From Pseudemcibacter sp038106445 (GTDB lineage Bacteria > Pseudomonadota > Alphaproteobacteria > Sphingomonadales > Emcibacteraceae): a DNA stretch of 64,000 bases. Numbering within the stretch: the first letter of the stretch is position 1; each line of letters opens with the position of its first letter. The notes under the pieces were generated by a model, which worked only from the letters and a program-made list of their open reading frames with translations, was not told where the DNA came from and ran no database searches. Made by a program: the position numbers and the translations under genes. The DNA is taken from assembly GCA_038106445.1 (NCBI GenBank), contig JAYODU010000006.1:88525-152524 (forward strand), written 5' to 3'. This document shows positions 63,988 to 64,000 of the stretch, one piece after another.

Positions 63988-64000
63988 ATGAGCAAAAAAG
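63988..64000 (+). CDS. Start of a further gene (only four codons visible)
   Basis: ATG at 63988 (MSKK...) with GGATAGGAAG 12-21 bases upstream, running off the window. Nothing can be said of its product; the start itself is a plausible guess. Confidence 0.35.

Noticed and set aside
1..64000. tRNA, rRNA, CRISPR array, prophage, toxin-antitoxin or restriction genes
   Set aside because: None recognised on either strand by reading; a dedicated RNA scan was not possible.

Overview
The window looks like a moderately AT-rich alphaproteobacterial chromosome segment, free-living and probably aquatic. Pointers to the class are the accD-folC order, the ispH-thrB-rnhA cluster, a plant/alphaproteobacterial-type GshA, a DUF3035/BamF-like lipoprotein, a TipF-like EAL gene remnant, a DUF3775 gene and a two-subunit glycine cleavage P protein. 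Order-level placement (Kordiimonadales/Emcibacterales-like) is only a guess. No rRNA, tRNA, CRISPR, prophage or transposase was recognised.

Layout. 1-3.9 kb: end of accD, folC, thiE, a GST-like gene and a DUF3775 gene with an in-frame TGA. 3.9-7.5 kb: nfeD-SPFH pair, sodium/solute symporter, YqgE. 7.5-14.7 kb: two apparently identical copies of a TonB-dependent receptor, each with its own terminator, separated by an orphan LuxR-type HTH gene and a 700-bp non-coding stretch. 14.7-19.6 kb: ankyrin protein, rnhA, thrB, ispH, sppA. 19.7-24.4 kb: a promoter, a tandem glycine riboswitch and gcvT-gcvH-gcvPA-gcvPB. 24.4-31.3 kb: cupin dioxygenase-like protein, serine hydrolase, LysE exporter, M28 peptidase, gshA, aspartic protease, rsmE. 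31.3-39.5 kb: ubiA, a frameshifted glycosyltransferase, membrane H+-pyrophosphatase, soluble pyrophosphatase, ubiD, pmbA. 39.5-47.4 kb: a truncated CoA-transferase gene butted against a TorF-type outer membrane protein, M23 peptidase, xseA, purD, Na/Pi cotransporter, a small protein, an MscS channel, tadA. 47.4-55.4 kb: rluB-like, rsmD, mutL, then ileS-lspA-bamF-like and ribF. 55.6-63.3 kb: a CheY-like regulator fused at its tail to the antisense of a broken tipF, then a minus-strand TonB energising operon (DUF3450, TtpC-like, ExbB, ExbD, TonB, TPR) followed by a second exbD and a decayed second tonB.

The genes combine around outer-membrane transport. The Ttp-type TonB operon is the natural energy source for TonB-dependent receptors such as the duplicated pair. 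The pair shares 5' leader, coding sequence and terminator, but the DNA upstream differs, so one receptor may be driven from two promoters.

A second theme is gene breakage. There is one nonsense codon (DUF3775), three frameshifts in short G/C or T/A runs (glycosyltransferase, tipF, second tonB) and two tail-to-tail junctions where one gene is cut and runs into the antisense of another. Some may be sequencing or assembly errors; the two junctions are harder to explain that way. I saw no obviously novel multi-gene defence or biosynthetic system. The most unusual structures are the receptor duplication with its orphan HTH gene, and the glycosyltransferase frameshift lying exactly on a canonical slippery heptamer.
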